This document shows, in pieces, positions 12,520 through 25,151 of a stretch of DNA of 64,000 nucleotides. The first letter of the stretch is position 1. Each line of letters starts with the position of its first letter. The DNA comes from Lentinus brumalis (Eukaryota; Basidiomycota; Agaricomycetes; Polyporales; Polyporaceae). The stretch lies in assembly GCA_001792895.1 (NCBI GenBank), contig MARA01000017.1, positions 558,001 through 622,000 on the forward strand, given 5' to 3'. The notes below the pieces were generated by a model. It had not been told where the DNA came from. It made no database searches and worked only from the letters and a program-made list of their open reading frames with translations. A program made the translations under genes and the position numbers.

Positions 12520-12741
12520 CCAGTTTGATCATGCAAGTGTCATATTTCCTCACTATCCAATGCCATCGTTACAACTAGGGGATGAAAGGTACATACTGAA
12601 CCGGGGAGCCCGAACTAGAGAAGAGAGGGACGTAGAACGCTCCTGCCTGAGGGCGTGTTTGTTCTTGCGCGATAGTCGAATTTGTTCTTCGTTGCGTAGG
12701 TCAGCCTTCAAGTGCAGGCCCCACACGTTCATCGAAGTGAT

Positions 12742-14317
12742 TTACTGGTAGACCTTGAGCCACGCAATGTTGAAGTATGCGTCTGAGAACGCGGACGGGT
12801 TCTGATTGACATATGCTGGTGTGCGAGACGAGACACGTCAGCATCCATACCCCACGTAGGAGGTTAGCGTTCAATCGTACGCACAGATGCAGTCACCCGG
12901 GCAACCGTCAGCGCCGAATGCGGCACCCGCCCAGTCTCCACCTGCGAACGCACCATCGTCAGTATGTACATGCGAATGGGGTGCGAAGTAGGATCCTTAC
13001 AGAGCGTGAGGTTGATGATGATGTTGTGCGGTCCAAAGTGGGAGTCGATGTCACACGACGTGCTCGGGAAGAATGCAAACGGAGTGCCCTGTGACGCGCG
13101 GACAAAAGATCAGCTCGGCGTGCCCGGAGAATCATCCTTGCATGTCGAAACCGCCCGTCGAACCGCTGACGTTCACGGAGAGGGTCAAAAATAGAACATG
13201 AATACTCACCCAGTTGTCCGTGTTGACAGAAGCGGCCCCGTTCAGGACATCGCTCGGGATGTTCCCAGCGGTGCGGGACCAGAACCAGACCTTGATGAAG
13301 CTGCTCGTCCGCTCCATTGCGTAGAAGCCGCCCCCGACGTTGTTGAATCCCGGACCGTAGCTATTCGCCGACGTTGCTTGGACACCGCAGCCAGAGTTCC
13401 CCGTCGCAGCAACGTCGCAGTTGTTGCCAACGGAGTTTCTGTGCCACGGATTAGCTGTGGCGTGTAGCTGACAGGTCGATATTTCAGAGCTTACCCAGTC
13501 TGCGAACGACCGTCCGGCATCGTGCATCCTACAGCAAATGTCACACTCGTAAGGGGATGATGAGGTCAAGGGCAATGGGGTACTATTACTAACCCGCGTT
13601 GGTGTGCAGCGTGGCTTGGTTCGGAGCGACGTCATTCACGCCCTCAAGGATATCGATCTCGCCTAAAGCGGACATGGACGATGTCAGTCACGACAGTTAG
13701 GCTCATCCTCTAATGAAGCTCGGAACCGACCTTGGTTGGGCCAGTCTGCGCCAACTTCCCACACCGCGGGCCATGTGCTGAGACGTGGCAGTGGGGACCG
13801 TCAGACAGAACTGCAAATACGGCATCTGACGAGAGAAACCCACGCGCATCCCTGGGGCATGTGGCGAATGTTCCACCTACAGGGTCCGGATGGTTGTCAT
13901 GAGCAAACGGCTACGGAATAGCACGTTGGCGAGAAATTACATACACTGAGACATGCGTGGTGTACTGCTTGTTGCTCTGGAGACGTACTGAGTCTCGTCC
14001 GGGGCCGCTTGCACTGAGCACGGTCGTGTCGTCTGCACGAAGGACGAAGGTATCACCCGAGGCGAAGGTGAGGTTCTTCGCCACAGATGTTGCCTGGTCG
14101 ACATAGTTCCTGGAGGAGCGCAGTCAGTGTGACGAAGAAGGTGAAATATTAGGAACTTAAACACTGACACTCGGCCGTGCGTGGGGTCAGGGATCGCCTC
14201 GTGAGTAAACCCGGAGAGGAAACCGTCTCCGGAGAAGCTATCGGCTTGGGAATATGTAGCAGCCAATGCGGGCGCCGCCACCGCGGTCAGAGCGATGAGC
14301 ATGCAGGACGTGAACAT
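12742..14317 (-). CDS. Secreted GH16 endo-1,3(4)-beta-glucanase
   Basis: Laminarinase-type glycoside hydrolase acting on 1,3/1,4- or 1,3/1,6-beta-glucans. Ten exons: 14317..14169, 14109..13945, 13876..13844, 13777..13731, 13662..13594, 13528..13495, 13438..13210, 13088..13001, 12941..12885, 12815..12742; 314 residues, normal for the single-domain enzyme. The signal peptide is about 19 residues. The catalytic signature GEIDILEGVND (Glu133, Asp135, Glu138) is intact, and the fold core (YGPGFNNVGGGFYAMERT, IKVWFWSR) and C-terminal KVYQ are conserved. It closely resembles the Phanerochaete laminarinase type. All ten junctions keep phase. Possible roles are digestion of plant or fungal glucan, or remodelling of its own wall. 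Confidence 0.93.
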
Positions 14318-15531
14318 GATGGATTCCTGTGGCGATTCGGAGAAAGGGATGGTGAATCGATAGTGCAGACCTAGGCGATGGAAAAGAGTCTTTTATACGC
14401 AACGAGGGGCGCGAAGACACGGAGAAACACTCTCCATGTGCACACAATCACGTCGTCGAGAAGTTGAAGGACTTTTGTCACGAGCCTGGTCGCGAGGTCA
14501 ACGGGAGAGCACCTCGAACGCTGTCGGGCAAGCTACTCACCATAACCCGGTGTAGCCAGCACATGCTGTTGCATAAGTTGACCCGCTCGCGTAGTATCTC
14601 CAATCTGAACACGGCGAATGCACGCTGCTTGTAATGATAGGAAGTGCGGATATCCAATGTTCGGGAGCGTATCCGAAACATGTCGGGGTAGAAGCGCACG
14701 TTTGGCATGTGGGATGCCGTGGACTAACTCTCTAGAAGCGCAGCTCTACATATGTTCGCACCGAAGGACGGTACCCCAATTTGCGAGAGCAGCATGGGAA
14801 GGCAAATGAGAATAGGACAAATGGACATCACCTGAGCTTTTCTGACATATACGAAGATAGGACACCTTTCGGTGAATGCTACGGAGGCTGTACAGAGATC
14901 TCCGAAGCTGATCACTCACACAGGATTGCGAATGAGGATAGAAATGATTCAGGTGATTCAAGGCAAACGTATGGTCGTCGCTGCAGTTTGCATAGGAATG
15001 CCTTGCATATGATCAGAAGTCTCAGCACCGTGAATACCGGAGAACGCCGAGTCGTGGCCAAACTCACCTGAACAATGACAGCGGATGTAGCTGCCGTTAT
15101 AGTATCCTGCGTAGGGAGCGCAGGAGGAGTCTTTACGCTGTCTTGAGCTCGCCTAGATTCATCAATAGGCAAAATGTCTGTCATCAAAGAGGCAACAACA
15201 CACCTCGTGATATCAGTTACCACACGTTTCTCGGCGCGTCCGAGCAGACCGTCCGGCCCGCTGAATGTGCTTGGCTCCCCTGCACGCAATTGTCTGCACA
15301 TATGAAGAACGTGATCATCCGGTACTCGAATGTGAATGACCGCCCGTGTCTCAAACGAAGAAGTTTCAGGACTGTGGCACTAAGTATACCGCCAACTTGG
15401 CTTGCAGACTGTCGCGTCTAAGCTACAAGATACATCCTGCGGCAGACCTGGTCTGTCAAAGTTGAGGGGACGTACAATCTGTGAGCACGCACCTGGCTAT
15501 AAGATCCCTCTAACCGAAAAGTAGTCCCACG
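14318..15531. other. Intergenic region GH16 / MFS
   Basis: About 1.2 kb. Apart from the GH16 TATA box I see nothing supported; open frames here are short and without family motifs. Confidence 0.45.
14390..14397 (-). promoter_or_regulatory. TATA box of the GH16 gene
   Basis: TATAAAAG on the minus strand, 73 nt before the GH16 start codon, a good distance for a short leader. Confidence 0.6.
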
Positions 15532-17183
15532 TTATCCAGTTTTCGCCTTCAGCTGCCGCCAAAGCGTGATGAACATCACCGCGCCAATGCCCACGTAGGC
15601 AATCTGCAGAGCGACGTAGTTCAACATCCCGACCTTGACTCCCGCTCCGCCCCAGATGGCACCAGTGACACGACCAGTGTAGTTGCTCCACTGGATGAAC
15701 AGGCTGACCCGCCCGTTCCACTCGCCCGGAAGCTGCTTCGAGAGCAAGCTGAGCGTCACGGTGCTCGCCACGTTGAATCCGAGCGCCACGAGGAACCAAG
15801 CGATGAATAGGCTGCCGTAGTTGACTTTCTCCGTGCGAAGGATCGCCATCGCGACGAGCAACCCCGAGAGGCCGATAGACGTCCCCGTGGCGAGGGTGTG
15901 TCTGTCTTGAACGCGCCGCGCGAAGTGGAGGTTGAGAAGGAGGAAGGGTATCGTGCAGGCCCCGCCGAGCGCGATCATGTTCCCGGCGGCGAACGGGCTG
16001 AAGTGGAAGGGGTTGGCGGGCGCGTCGGAGCCGGTGAAGACGGGTATATTTGACTCCCATGCGCCGAGGATGAAAAAACACGTCATGGCGAACCAGCACA
16101 TCGTCGCCGCGACGCCCCATTGTGCCGGTGTCATCTTGAGTTGGGGAGGAGTGGGCGTCGGCGCATCTGATGCGGGAGCCTCGGTCTCGGTGATACGGAG
16201 CGACGCCGCACTGTCTCCGGCTTCCTTCTCGACACCGGACGCCCTCAGTGCAGCTGACGGGGGGAGGGGACGGAGGGGGATGGGCGCTGGAGCGACTGTG
16301 TGGGGGACATCCTCGAAGAAGACCATCACAGCGACCCAGAATACAGCCCACGCCGCAGCCATGATCCAAGCGGGGCTCGTATAGCCATTGAATACACTGT
16401 TGTTGAAGCCGATCTTGTATCTGGGCACGAGATTTCAGCATCATCGCTCAACAGACGTTCGTTCTCGACCTACAGAAGACCTCCCACGAAAGGCCCAACG
16501 CTGAAGCCGACGCCCTGTCCCAAGACTTGCCAGCCTGCAAGCGTTGTTCTCCTACGGATACCGACTATCCGGGGGTCCGAGCAGTATCGCTTGCAGTACA
16601 TCCACAAAGTGAACCCAAAGCCAGAGACCATGCGTCCGATGAGGATGAGGTATAACCAGTTGGCGCGATATGCGAGGCCGTACAGCACGTTACCCAGGAC
16701 CATCGACGCGCACGCGAAGTGCAGTGGACGTCTGTAGACGCCTGAGAGGGATATACACATCAGGATTGAGAGGACACAGATACACTAAGTTCGTCACCTT
16801 GGTCGAATCGCATCAGTGGGAGGAGTGTCACGGCAGCGATCGCCGTCGGTATACCGATGACGAGACCGGAGAATGTCGAGGTTCCGCCGAGATGTTGCGC
16901 ATAGTCATTGGAGGACGATACAATGATGAAGAATGTCAACTACAGGCTGTAGTTAGCAGGTTACGGAGTCCAGAGAAGTGTCCGCACTTACTTGTAGCAT
17001 CACGTTTGCCAAAATGATGATGGCTAGCGATGCTTTCTTCGGCATCTTCAGCTCTTCGTCCCTCTCGGGACTGATGGTAGTCTCATCAGCCTGCCGCACT
17101 TCTGCAGCGGCGTCCCTGAGAGACGGTAGCCCCCGTGGCGCTGTGAAGTTGAGGATCGTCGAAGGTAACCTGAAGGACTGCAT
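15532..17183 (-). CDS. Major facilitator superfamily transporter
   Basis: Multi-pass membrane transporter of unknown substrate. Exons 17183..16992, 16939..16798, 16741..16474 and 16420..15532 give 496 residues. After a 50-residue cytosolic start come hydrophobic segments beginning ASLAIIILANVMLQLTFFII. Others follow (YLILIGRMVSGFGFTLW, FSVGPFVGGLL), with a large hydrophilic Pro/Ala-rich loop in the middle. The GRMVSGFG segment and the last segments (YVALQIAYVGIGAVMFITL) fit the MFS fold, nearest in feel to the CLN7/MFSD8-like general transporters, perhaps vacuolar. The start is the first in-frame ATG (MQSFRLPSTILNF). All introns are 52-58 nt with clean GT-AG ends. Confidence 0.85.
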
Positions 17184-17714
17184 GATGGCACAGTCACAAG
17201 AGGGAGGATGCACAGACGCTACAGGCCTCAAGCCTGACGCTGCGGGTGACTCGGTTCAGCTGTGATGGCCGCGCTGACATGGCGCGATTTCATAACAACA
17301 TGACGCGGCGGAATGAACGGAGAGCCGTGAAAGGCCGTGAACCGTGATGGCCTTTTAACGATCTCAACACTCAGAGTCTCTGCGGAAGAGTTGTGCGAGC
17401 CTCTGAGGCAGCGGTGAACGACATGGTCGAGAGAAAGATGATCTCAATTCTTATTTCGCATAAACAAAGTTCAACTTGAATTGATAGGCGCCCTTGGGCA
17501 TCTTTCTACGCACCGTCATTTGCACCGTCACCACATCTTCAATTCTGCCACGCTTTGTATCGATGGCGTACAATGTTGCGCAGAATAGCTGATTTACTAT
17601 TTGTAGGCTGCAACAGATGACTCTGCGTCCGACTGTGTCCGCTACCAAGCAGCCCAGACGTATAGCTATGTAAATACTCGGTACTACCTCTCCGACATGA
17701 CACTGACGTGGTCT
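17184..17714. other. Intergenic region MFS / D-amino-acid oxidase
   Basis: 5' flank of the MFS gene and 3' flank of the oxidase gene, which read in the same direction. No gene or clear element seen. Confidence 0.45.
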
Positions 17715-19012
17715 CTACAGTCGTGCTGAGATCCGGCTCTCAGTCTCATGGCGGCGGCGAGCCTGAACTGGCTCGGTGGCCATCGGCGTAGGGGCCTTGT
17801 CCAGCAGCGCCTCCTCTACCATGGCCAAGACTTCGGCCGCGCAACCGAAGGCGAGTGACCACCCAGCCCCTCCGTGGCCGTACGAGTGGACGATGCGGCT
17901 GTACTTGAGGATGGACTCGCCAGCCACCGGACGCAACTCGCGCTCCACACGCACGTTCTGCTTCCGGAATGGCCGCAGTCCCTGCGCGATGGGGTAGTCC
18001 GGGTCTAGCCGCGCCTTCTTCAGCTGAGGCAGGAACGCCTCACAGCGGGCACGCATGCGCTCGATGATCGGAGTGTCAAGGGTGTAGTCGAGCTGGCCCT
18101 CGTGCGGTTCGGTGATCCCGCCGATGATGAGGATCTTGTCGTTGCGAGGAACGAGGAAGACGATCTCGTTGGCGACCTCCGCGGAGATGCTGAGCGCGGC
18201 GTCGATGACGGGGAAATCACTCCCGTCATTGATGACCCGGAGAAGGCCGCGCGGATGGGGTAGCAGGTGGGGTCTCCCGCAAGCTCGGTGCCCGCAATGC
18301 CCGTCGCGTTGACGAGAACGTCTGCAGCGTACTCGGCGCGCAATGCTTGCTCCTGGTCTAGGAGGTCGCCGTGGATGGTCCTCGTGACGAGCTTAGCCCC
18401 TTTCCGCTGGACGAGATTCATGAGCCAGGTCATGGCGCGGTCCGTGTCGATGACGGGCGCCAGGAGCTCGTAGGCATCGACGGCGCCGTACTCGGGATTG
18501 ACGTTGCGCTCCTGCACAATGCTGGCGCTGTGACGGAATCCTCGTACGCCGCTGGCGGCGATCTCGTCCATTTTTGCGAGCTGTGTGGGGTCTTCTTCGA
18601 TGTGGAAGGGGAAGAAGAAGTCTGAAGGCTTCACGCTTACGCCAGCCTCCCTCGCCAGGTCAGGCTTCGCAGCGATCGCGTCCCAGACGTGGTAGGAGAC
18701 CATGCACCACGTGCGTGAGTGTCGGAGGGAGATGGCGTCGGTGTGCTGACCGCAGACTGCAGGCGGGTACTCCCACAGCGCGCCAGCGATCTGTGAGGTG
18801 AGTCGCTGCTCCTTCCCGAACGAAGCCCACTCCTTTGCGACGATCGTTACGTGGTATCCCTTGTCGAGGAGGGTCCAGGCGGTCACCAGACCGATGACCC
18901 CTCCTCCGACTATGAGGACTCGGGGAGAGAACGGTGTGGCGGGCTCCAAAGGGATTGGGCTAGGAGAGAGGTCCTTCCAGAAGACAAGAGGCTGAGAAGT
19001 GGCGGTTGGCAT
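17715..19012 (-). CDS. D-amino-acid oxidase with peroxisomal signal, frame broken
   Basis: FAD enzyme that oxidises D-amino acids to keto acids, ammonia and hydrogen peroxide. One exon. The FAD fold starts at VLIVGGGVIGLVTAW (glycines 36-41). The family signature near the C-terminus is present (HSYGHGGAGWSLAFG). The protein ends in ARL, a valid type-1 peroxisomal targeting tripeptide. After GDPTCYPIR one base is missing (about 18244..18254, in a GC-only stretch). The frame then resumes as RVINDGSDFPVIDAALSIS and runs to the stop. With no GT-AG pair available, this is an indel, either real or a consensus error. The start is the first ATG in frame (MPTATSQPLVFW). Confidence 0.9.
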
Positions 19013-20684
19013 TGTGGTATGAGCGATGTTGAGTCTGAGAGGCGGTGTAGTCCACAGAGACGAGTCCCTCACATCCCGTCCTTTTGAACCGTTTTTGCTC
19101 TCTTGCTACCCTCTTCGAGCACGGGGCACAGCGCGTTGATGCAACCACATTGCACTGCGACGGCGCCATCAAAAATGGCGTAATTCTCTTCTTCAGGCTC
19201 GTTTCCGAAGGGTCAGCAGGAGTAGCACCGGATTACCATAATTGACAGGTGATGGCTTGTCGGGACCACCTGGAGACAGCCTCTTGTGTCAAAGACTCAA
19301 AGCTCGCGCTACATCGCTCTGGAGCGCTCTCGAGCGGTAGCAATGTCACATACTGTCATCATTTTTTGCTCGAGAGCGTAGTGAATTGTGGAGCATGGAG
19401 ATGAGCGGCCTATACATAGCAAACCTGCGCACGCTTCAATGGATCTGCCCCTCGGGAAAGTGACCGTTGGTGTGGTCTCGAAGCACACTGTCTCTTCACG
19501 GCTATCCCGGCCCTGAACGTTCTGTCTCGGTCGGCGGTCAGCGACTTCGACCTGCCGACCCGGGACTTGCTCATTGTCAAGAGTCTCAATAGCCCCGACC
19601 TATGTCGGCGTCGCGGTGAATCTTGTCCGATACACCGTCCACAGTAGTATGCCGACGACCGTGACCGTCTGCAAGGAACGTGCTTGCAGGTTTCTCACAA
19701 TGCCACTACGGCGGCAGCGTTACCAGGATATACGTCTGCCAACACTGACCTCCGAATCTCATGCGACGACTCGAATGAGGCTCGTCGACGCACATCGCAG
19801 CCGGGAGAGCGACGCCTTCGGAGAGCAGCTGATGAAGCGGGTTGTCAGGCGTGGGGTTGTAAACCACCACCTTGACAAGTCCGTTAATAGCGGTCGATCG
19901 AGCCGCCTGGGCTAACGGATCCTCTATTTTCGCGCGTCTCGTTCGAGCTGGTACGTACCGTATGAGACATGTCGGTGTGTTGCGACTCGGATTTTGCTTG
20001 CCGGATTTCACTTACGAACAGTTGTGCACAGTGACACTCGAATACAATTTCCTCCGCAGTAGACGGATTTTATAGGCGGCTCCGATTCACGTCGGATCCT
20101 GATCTGTTCCGTGTTCCGGCAGATGGTGGTCGGGGTTGTGAAGTCTCCCGCGAAGCTGCAAAAGACGGCCATGATCGCAACACTTCTGTCAGTCGTCGCC
20201 TCCCGCGAACCTCGGCATCGTCAGGAACGCTTGGGCGAGGTCTTCGTGCCGGAATGCTTCGCTCTTTCCAAACGACAGATGTCAAGCCATCAACGACGTG
20301 ATCCAGATGATCATGCACATGCATCGATATGGAGGCAGACAGAGAGAATCCGCGATACGCTATGTATTGCACGAGTACACTGGCAAGAAAACAAGACATA
20401 TGTATTGTACAGCCGCCCGCGCGGATGTGCGCGGAACGATTGAGTGAGGAGCGGAAGAGAGAGCGAAAGGGAGAGCGAGAGAGATCTGCAAACACCAAAG
20501 ACGAGACAAGAACTATCAGTGCCTACACATAATACACATGTACAATCCATCCAGCCATCCATATCCATTACGAGGAACATACGGGTCAGCAAGCATCATC
20601 ACAAAAAATGCAGCAACTTCGGACTCCAAAACGGTCATCAAGAACAAGAAACCTCACCAACGTTCATCGGGAATCCGACGGCAC
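19013..20684. other. Intergenic region with purine-rich tract
   Basis: 1.7 kb between two genes on the minus strand. It contains a GA-rich stretch near 20441..20490. Small open frames have no motif. Nothing else is supported. Confidence 0.45.
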
Positions 20685-23600
20685 TCACTCCCGTTTGTCG
20701 GGACCAGCTTTATCCTGCTCGTCAGGTTTACGAACGTCCCAGACGCCCGCATGGCCAGGTTCTGACGCACCCGCATGGTCATGAGCCTGGTACTGGTCCA
20801 GGAGCAGCTCCGGACCAGCCTGCGCCGCGTCCTTCAGACTGACATCGGCACCAACACTGACGGCCTGCGGATCTCCACTGGGATCCCTCACCGTACCGTC
20901 ACCTTGCATGCCGCGCTTCACGCGCTCAGCGACAATCACTCCGTGCCTCTCCCCGCCATTCAGCGGACTGCTCTTGAACCAGCCACCCTTGACGGCAGTC
21001 TGATTGCCAGAGGCGGATGCAGCACGGCGCTTGCGCTCGACGCGGATCGCCTGCTCGAGAGACGGCGCAGGGGACGCGCTCCGCGACGGGGGCCCGAAGC
21101 CCAGGTTCAGTGTGGGCGGGACTGGGATGACAGGCACCCCACCTGGAGCAGTGCCGTGGCCTTGACTGGAACGAGCGCGGCCTATGCTTGTGGCAGCAAT
21201 GACGCTCTCCGTGGGGATTACGACAGCGGACGTGGGTGTCGGGTAGACGAGCTTCGCCAGCATGGACGCGTGAGCAGGTGTAGGCGCAGCGACGGGAGCT
21301 GGAGGATGTCCGGTGGACTGGTCAGTCACGATCACTTGGGCAGGCGTCTCGTCCGCGCCGACATGTGCGGACGGCTGGGGGACGCTGTCAGACACTGTTA
21401 TTGCTCCCGGAGCCACCACGCCTTCAGGAACGGCAGGCGGGTGCGAGGTACCGTCATTCGCCCCCTTCTCCTTCTCCAACGCGCCTGGAGGATCACGCGG
21501 GGTCGGTGGAGCACTCCTCGAACGTTGGAAACCGGGAACCCTCAAGCTAAGGCTCCTGAGAGCGGGAAGTGCGATCGGTTTGACGATAGACGGCGCAGAC
21601 GGGTACTGGGGCATGTTGGAAACAAGATCCGGCGCAGACGGGGTACGCTTGACGGACGGAGCAACCTTCGTCTCGGTCTGGACATACGACCGGAGTTCAG
21701 GGTGACCTTGTGGGTCAAATTCGTCGTAGATCTCCTCGCCGATAAGTTCTGGACTCATGTCAGATATCGTGCCTACGCAAGAATGAACAGCGGACACGGA
21801 CCTTCTAGCACATCTTCGAGCGTGATGATACCGAGAGGCATGACAGCGGGGTCGACGCTCTGAAGGAACTCCTCTACACCCTCCTTGGTGAGGACAGCGT
21901 CTGCGGGCATACTCTGCTCCCATTGACCCCACTGCCCGACCTTCGGCAAGGCGATACCCCGCTTCTTAGTCCCGGTCGCGCCTTCGTCCTCGACAAGCCC
22001 CATCTCGATATCAACGGGTCTCTTGCGCTTACCACGACTGCGCCCTTTCTTCTCGCTATGCGACAACTGGTCGACCTCCAAGTCAGAAGGGTCCTCATCT
22101 TTCAGAGTCTCGTCGTTGTCGCTGTTCGTCCGTCTGAACTTCTTCGTCCGCTTCTTCTTCTGATGGTGGGAAGTCTCGCCCTCATCCTCGTCCGAGCTCG
22201 AGCTCGAGTCGCTGTCGCTCATCATGACGCGATCACGAAGACGCTGCGTGAGACCTCGTTTGACGGCCTTCTTCACGCTCGTCGCACGCTCCACGCTGAA
22301 GCGGGAGACAATGGCCATGTGTGAGCGGCCTTCCTGGAACTTATCGAGGATGCCGAGCAAAGGTTCGTTGTTCGGGACAAACGGGACCTTATTCAGGGGA
22401 ATCTTCCGCACCGGCGTCGCATCTGTCAAGCAAATAGACTTTAACCTTTTGGGCGCGAGCGCCAAATGTGGTCGGGAACACTCACCGTTAGGGTCTAGCA
22501 GGACACACTGCTTGACGAGCAGAATGCCGACGATCTTCTTCACCTTCTGAGTGTACTGCAAATGTCCATCGAGGCTGAGCCGAGACGCGGACGCGTCGAG
22601 GTCCGCTTCGCCGATGTTGACCTTGGCCAGCAGGCGTGGAACGGGGATCTCGACCTCTTCGTAGACAGGGATACGTGAGTGGCCCGTGAGACAGACCTTG
22701 CGCAGAGTTTCGTAGTCTAGCTTCGCGTCGATGCTGAGCATAAACACGTCCTTGATCGGGGTCATGGCTTGCCTCACGACCTTCTCCTGGAGATCGAGAG
22801 CACCTCCGATGATTGTAACCGTGTCCGTCTTCAGATCGCCGCCGAGCTGTCCGCCGTTGGAGTGCATCGCAATAAGCTCCTTGAGCTCCGCGCGCCTGTA
22901 TATGATGCCGTGGTGGGGGCCGAGGGTGAGCTCAAGCAGCTTCGCGACTGGCCAAGCCAGTAGACCCTAGATTTCCAATGAGCTGTCGAGTGAGACGGTT
23001 CATACGGTCGCTTACATACCAAAGTCCATAACAACATATGTATAGGCCCAGCCATCTTCGCACCAAAATAGAGTCCGTAGCGAGTGCAGAGCGATTGCGG
23101 GATGATCTCTGCGAAGCTACATGCGAACAGTTGTCAGCGCTGCCCAGGCTTGGCGAGAACTATGCAAGTGGAAGTCCTCTGAACAACTAGCCATTGACTG
23201 CTCTGATCTCGCACATTTCCTCTGCGGATGCCGAGTTCCGAGACGCGTCGCAACTCGGTCATGCGCCGATGGTGCCTACACGGACAGATGCTCCCTGATT
23301 GCAGGAACATGCTCACTGTCTGCCTTTGTAGCCGTTTACGAAGATGACGCGCTCTGGCTCGAGCCCGGCGTGACAACTTGGCTGGCCGCTGGACCGCCCA
23401 GTGTACCGCGGACGTTGCACTCTCGATTCGGAGATGGCATCCCTTCGAGCACACATCTACAAGCACGAGAGGGTATCTGCAGCGAGTCACTGGCAAGCCC
23501 TTGCACGCGACGAAGGACTGGCCACACACCCTTGAGCTGGGTGTCCTCAACGTCCAGTCTTCGTCACGACCGTGTCGATGTGCAATGTGTCTTGGCTAGT

Positions 23601-25084
23601 GCACATGCTCCTCGCGTACGCATATCCGATGACAGGGCCATCAGCGTATACCTCAAGCTAAGCTCTGCGTGGTGGCCTCGCGTCACGCACAACGTTTGCG
23701 CAGCCGAGCGCCTGCGTGAGACCGATAGCAGGAGCACGGTAATCCAGGTCCCTTACGTGGCAAATCGCGAGTACCTCAAACGTGCGTGCGTGCGTGCGAA
23801 GGCGTAAGGCATACGTGCTGTCGTGCTTCGGGAGCATGTCCCCGCTCACGCGCCGAGAGCTTCCATACAGCACCCCCGTCTGGGCCATGCGGAACGAGGC
23901 GCAATGGCCCCTCAGACACCGCGACTCAGCACAGACACATCGGAGGACAACCCTGGAGGCCTCCATGGAGAGCCACACCTGTTAGTCACCGAGATCACCG
24001 TAGATCGAGCTCGTCGGCTGGTTTGGTGGCTGAGCTTCAGAATGGAGCGGGCGCAAGACGTTCCATGTCAGGCAAGCGTAACGCTGGCCATGCACGCCTG
24101 TGACTTTATCGGACAATGGACTGCTGGCGCGACGCCTCCGCCGGAGCCCTCCATGGAAAACGCTACACTGCGTGCACTCGCCGCAAATCTTAGCAGAGAA
24201 AGAGGTGTTAAAAACCAGGTCTAAGCGCCCGAAGAACAAGTGACACTCCAGTGGCCTTTCACACATCTTTCAAGGATGCGATATTTCGGTTGGCGCACGT
24301 AGTGCTACTCGTTGTTCATACTCTCTGCGCGTTTCGAACGGGCTCAGAGGCGAGAGAGAGACGTCGCGCGAGGGGCAATGCGAGTCACGTGACCATGACG
24401 CGTGGCAGCACGGGGACGCGTCATGCGCGCAGTCATCGCGCTTCGGATTCGGGACGCTCAGCCGACGGAAGTGTGTGAAGGATAGAGAAGAGAGAAAGGC
24501 GGACACGAGGAGACAGGACAGGACGTACATGACGATGAGGACAGTGCTGACGACGACGCTCTGCACGCCGCCGCCGAGGATGGGGTCTGCAATGACGGGG
24601 AGCGTCTCGTTGACGATCATGTTGGCGAGGAGGAGCGTGACGAGCAGCAGGTGGCCGTTCTTCCGGATAGGCTTGATCTTGTTCGCATAGAGCTTCTGTC
24701 TCCTGTTAAATACACACCGCAATCAACAGCGTGCCCCAGTCGTGTTCGCCGTCACCTCTCCAACCACCAGAGTGGCAGCGCTGACAAGAGTGACACTCAC
24801 GGAGTACCGCTGACGCTGAGCACGTTCAGCTGCGTCTCGTCCAAGCTCATGTATCCCAGCGTCAGACCGGCAAACAGACCCGAGAGGAGGACGAGAATGG
24901 GGATGAGGCACGCGAAGACGACGAATTCGACGCGCTCGCCCGGGCTGTTGATGTCGCGTCTGGCGAGCGTGTGCGGCACGCTGTCACCGGGCGCTGGAGA
25001 GAGAAAGTTGCGCAAGAGGGGAACATGTTGTACAGCGGCAAGAAGCAGGCCTGAGGAGGGGAAATTGGGGAGAGGCGGGACCAT
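20685..25084 (-). CDS. MAM3: MAM3/CNNM-type DUF21-CBS membrane protein, frame broken
   Basis: Relative of yeast Mam3 and animal CNNM, membrane proteins involved in magnesium or manganese homeostasis. Exons 25084..24801, 24702..24529, 23116..23020, 22967..22486, 22422..21802, 21748..20685; about 906 residues. The DUF21 membrane domain holds LFAGLTLGYMSLDETQL, LLLVTLLLANMIVNETLP and EIIPQSLCTRYGLYFGAK. The CBS pair follows (RQAMTPIKDVFML, GHSRIPVY, GRSHMAIVSRF, LGIITLEDVLEELIGEEI). The C-terminal 350 residues are Pro/Ser-rich. One surplus base in the run ggggg-ccc (about 22915..22923) shifts the frame between LTLGP and HHGIIYRRAELKEL. Intron 2 is 1,412 nt. A 20-bp perfect palindrome lies 48 nt upstream of the ATG. 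Confidence 0.88.
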
Positions 25085-25131
25085 TCGATGGGTGTGGTTG
25101 CGGGGCGGGAGGAGCACGGCGGGAGGCGCCC

Positions 25132-25151
25132 AGTACTACTTAAGTAGTACT
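25132..25151. repeat. 20-bp perfect palindrome upstream of MAM3
   Basis: The inverted repeat AGTACTACTT / AAGTAGTACT with no spacer, 48 nt before the MAM3-like start codon. It could bind a dimeric regulator or form a short hairpin in the leader; function not shown. Confidence 0.75.

Noticed and set aside
13132..13209. Extension of GH16 exon 7 through a Ser/Gly-rich stretch
   Set aside because: It is the start of a 121-nt intron; the next exon (GTPFAFFPSTSCD) follows the family pattern.
15532..19012. MFS transporter plus oxidase, with the dehydrogenase and cyclodeaminase genes, as a biosynthetic cluster
   Set aside because: No polyketide, peptide or terpene backbone enzyme, large gaps and unrelated genes between; ordinary neighbourhood is more likely.
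23121..23807. 228-codon open frame on the plus strand within the long MAM3 intron
   Set aside because: Low-complexity Arg/Ser/Ala composition, no recognisable family and no promoter; kept only as a note on the intron.
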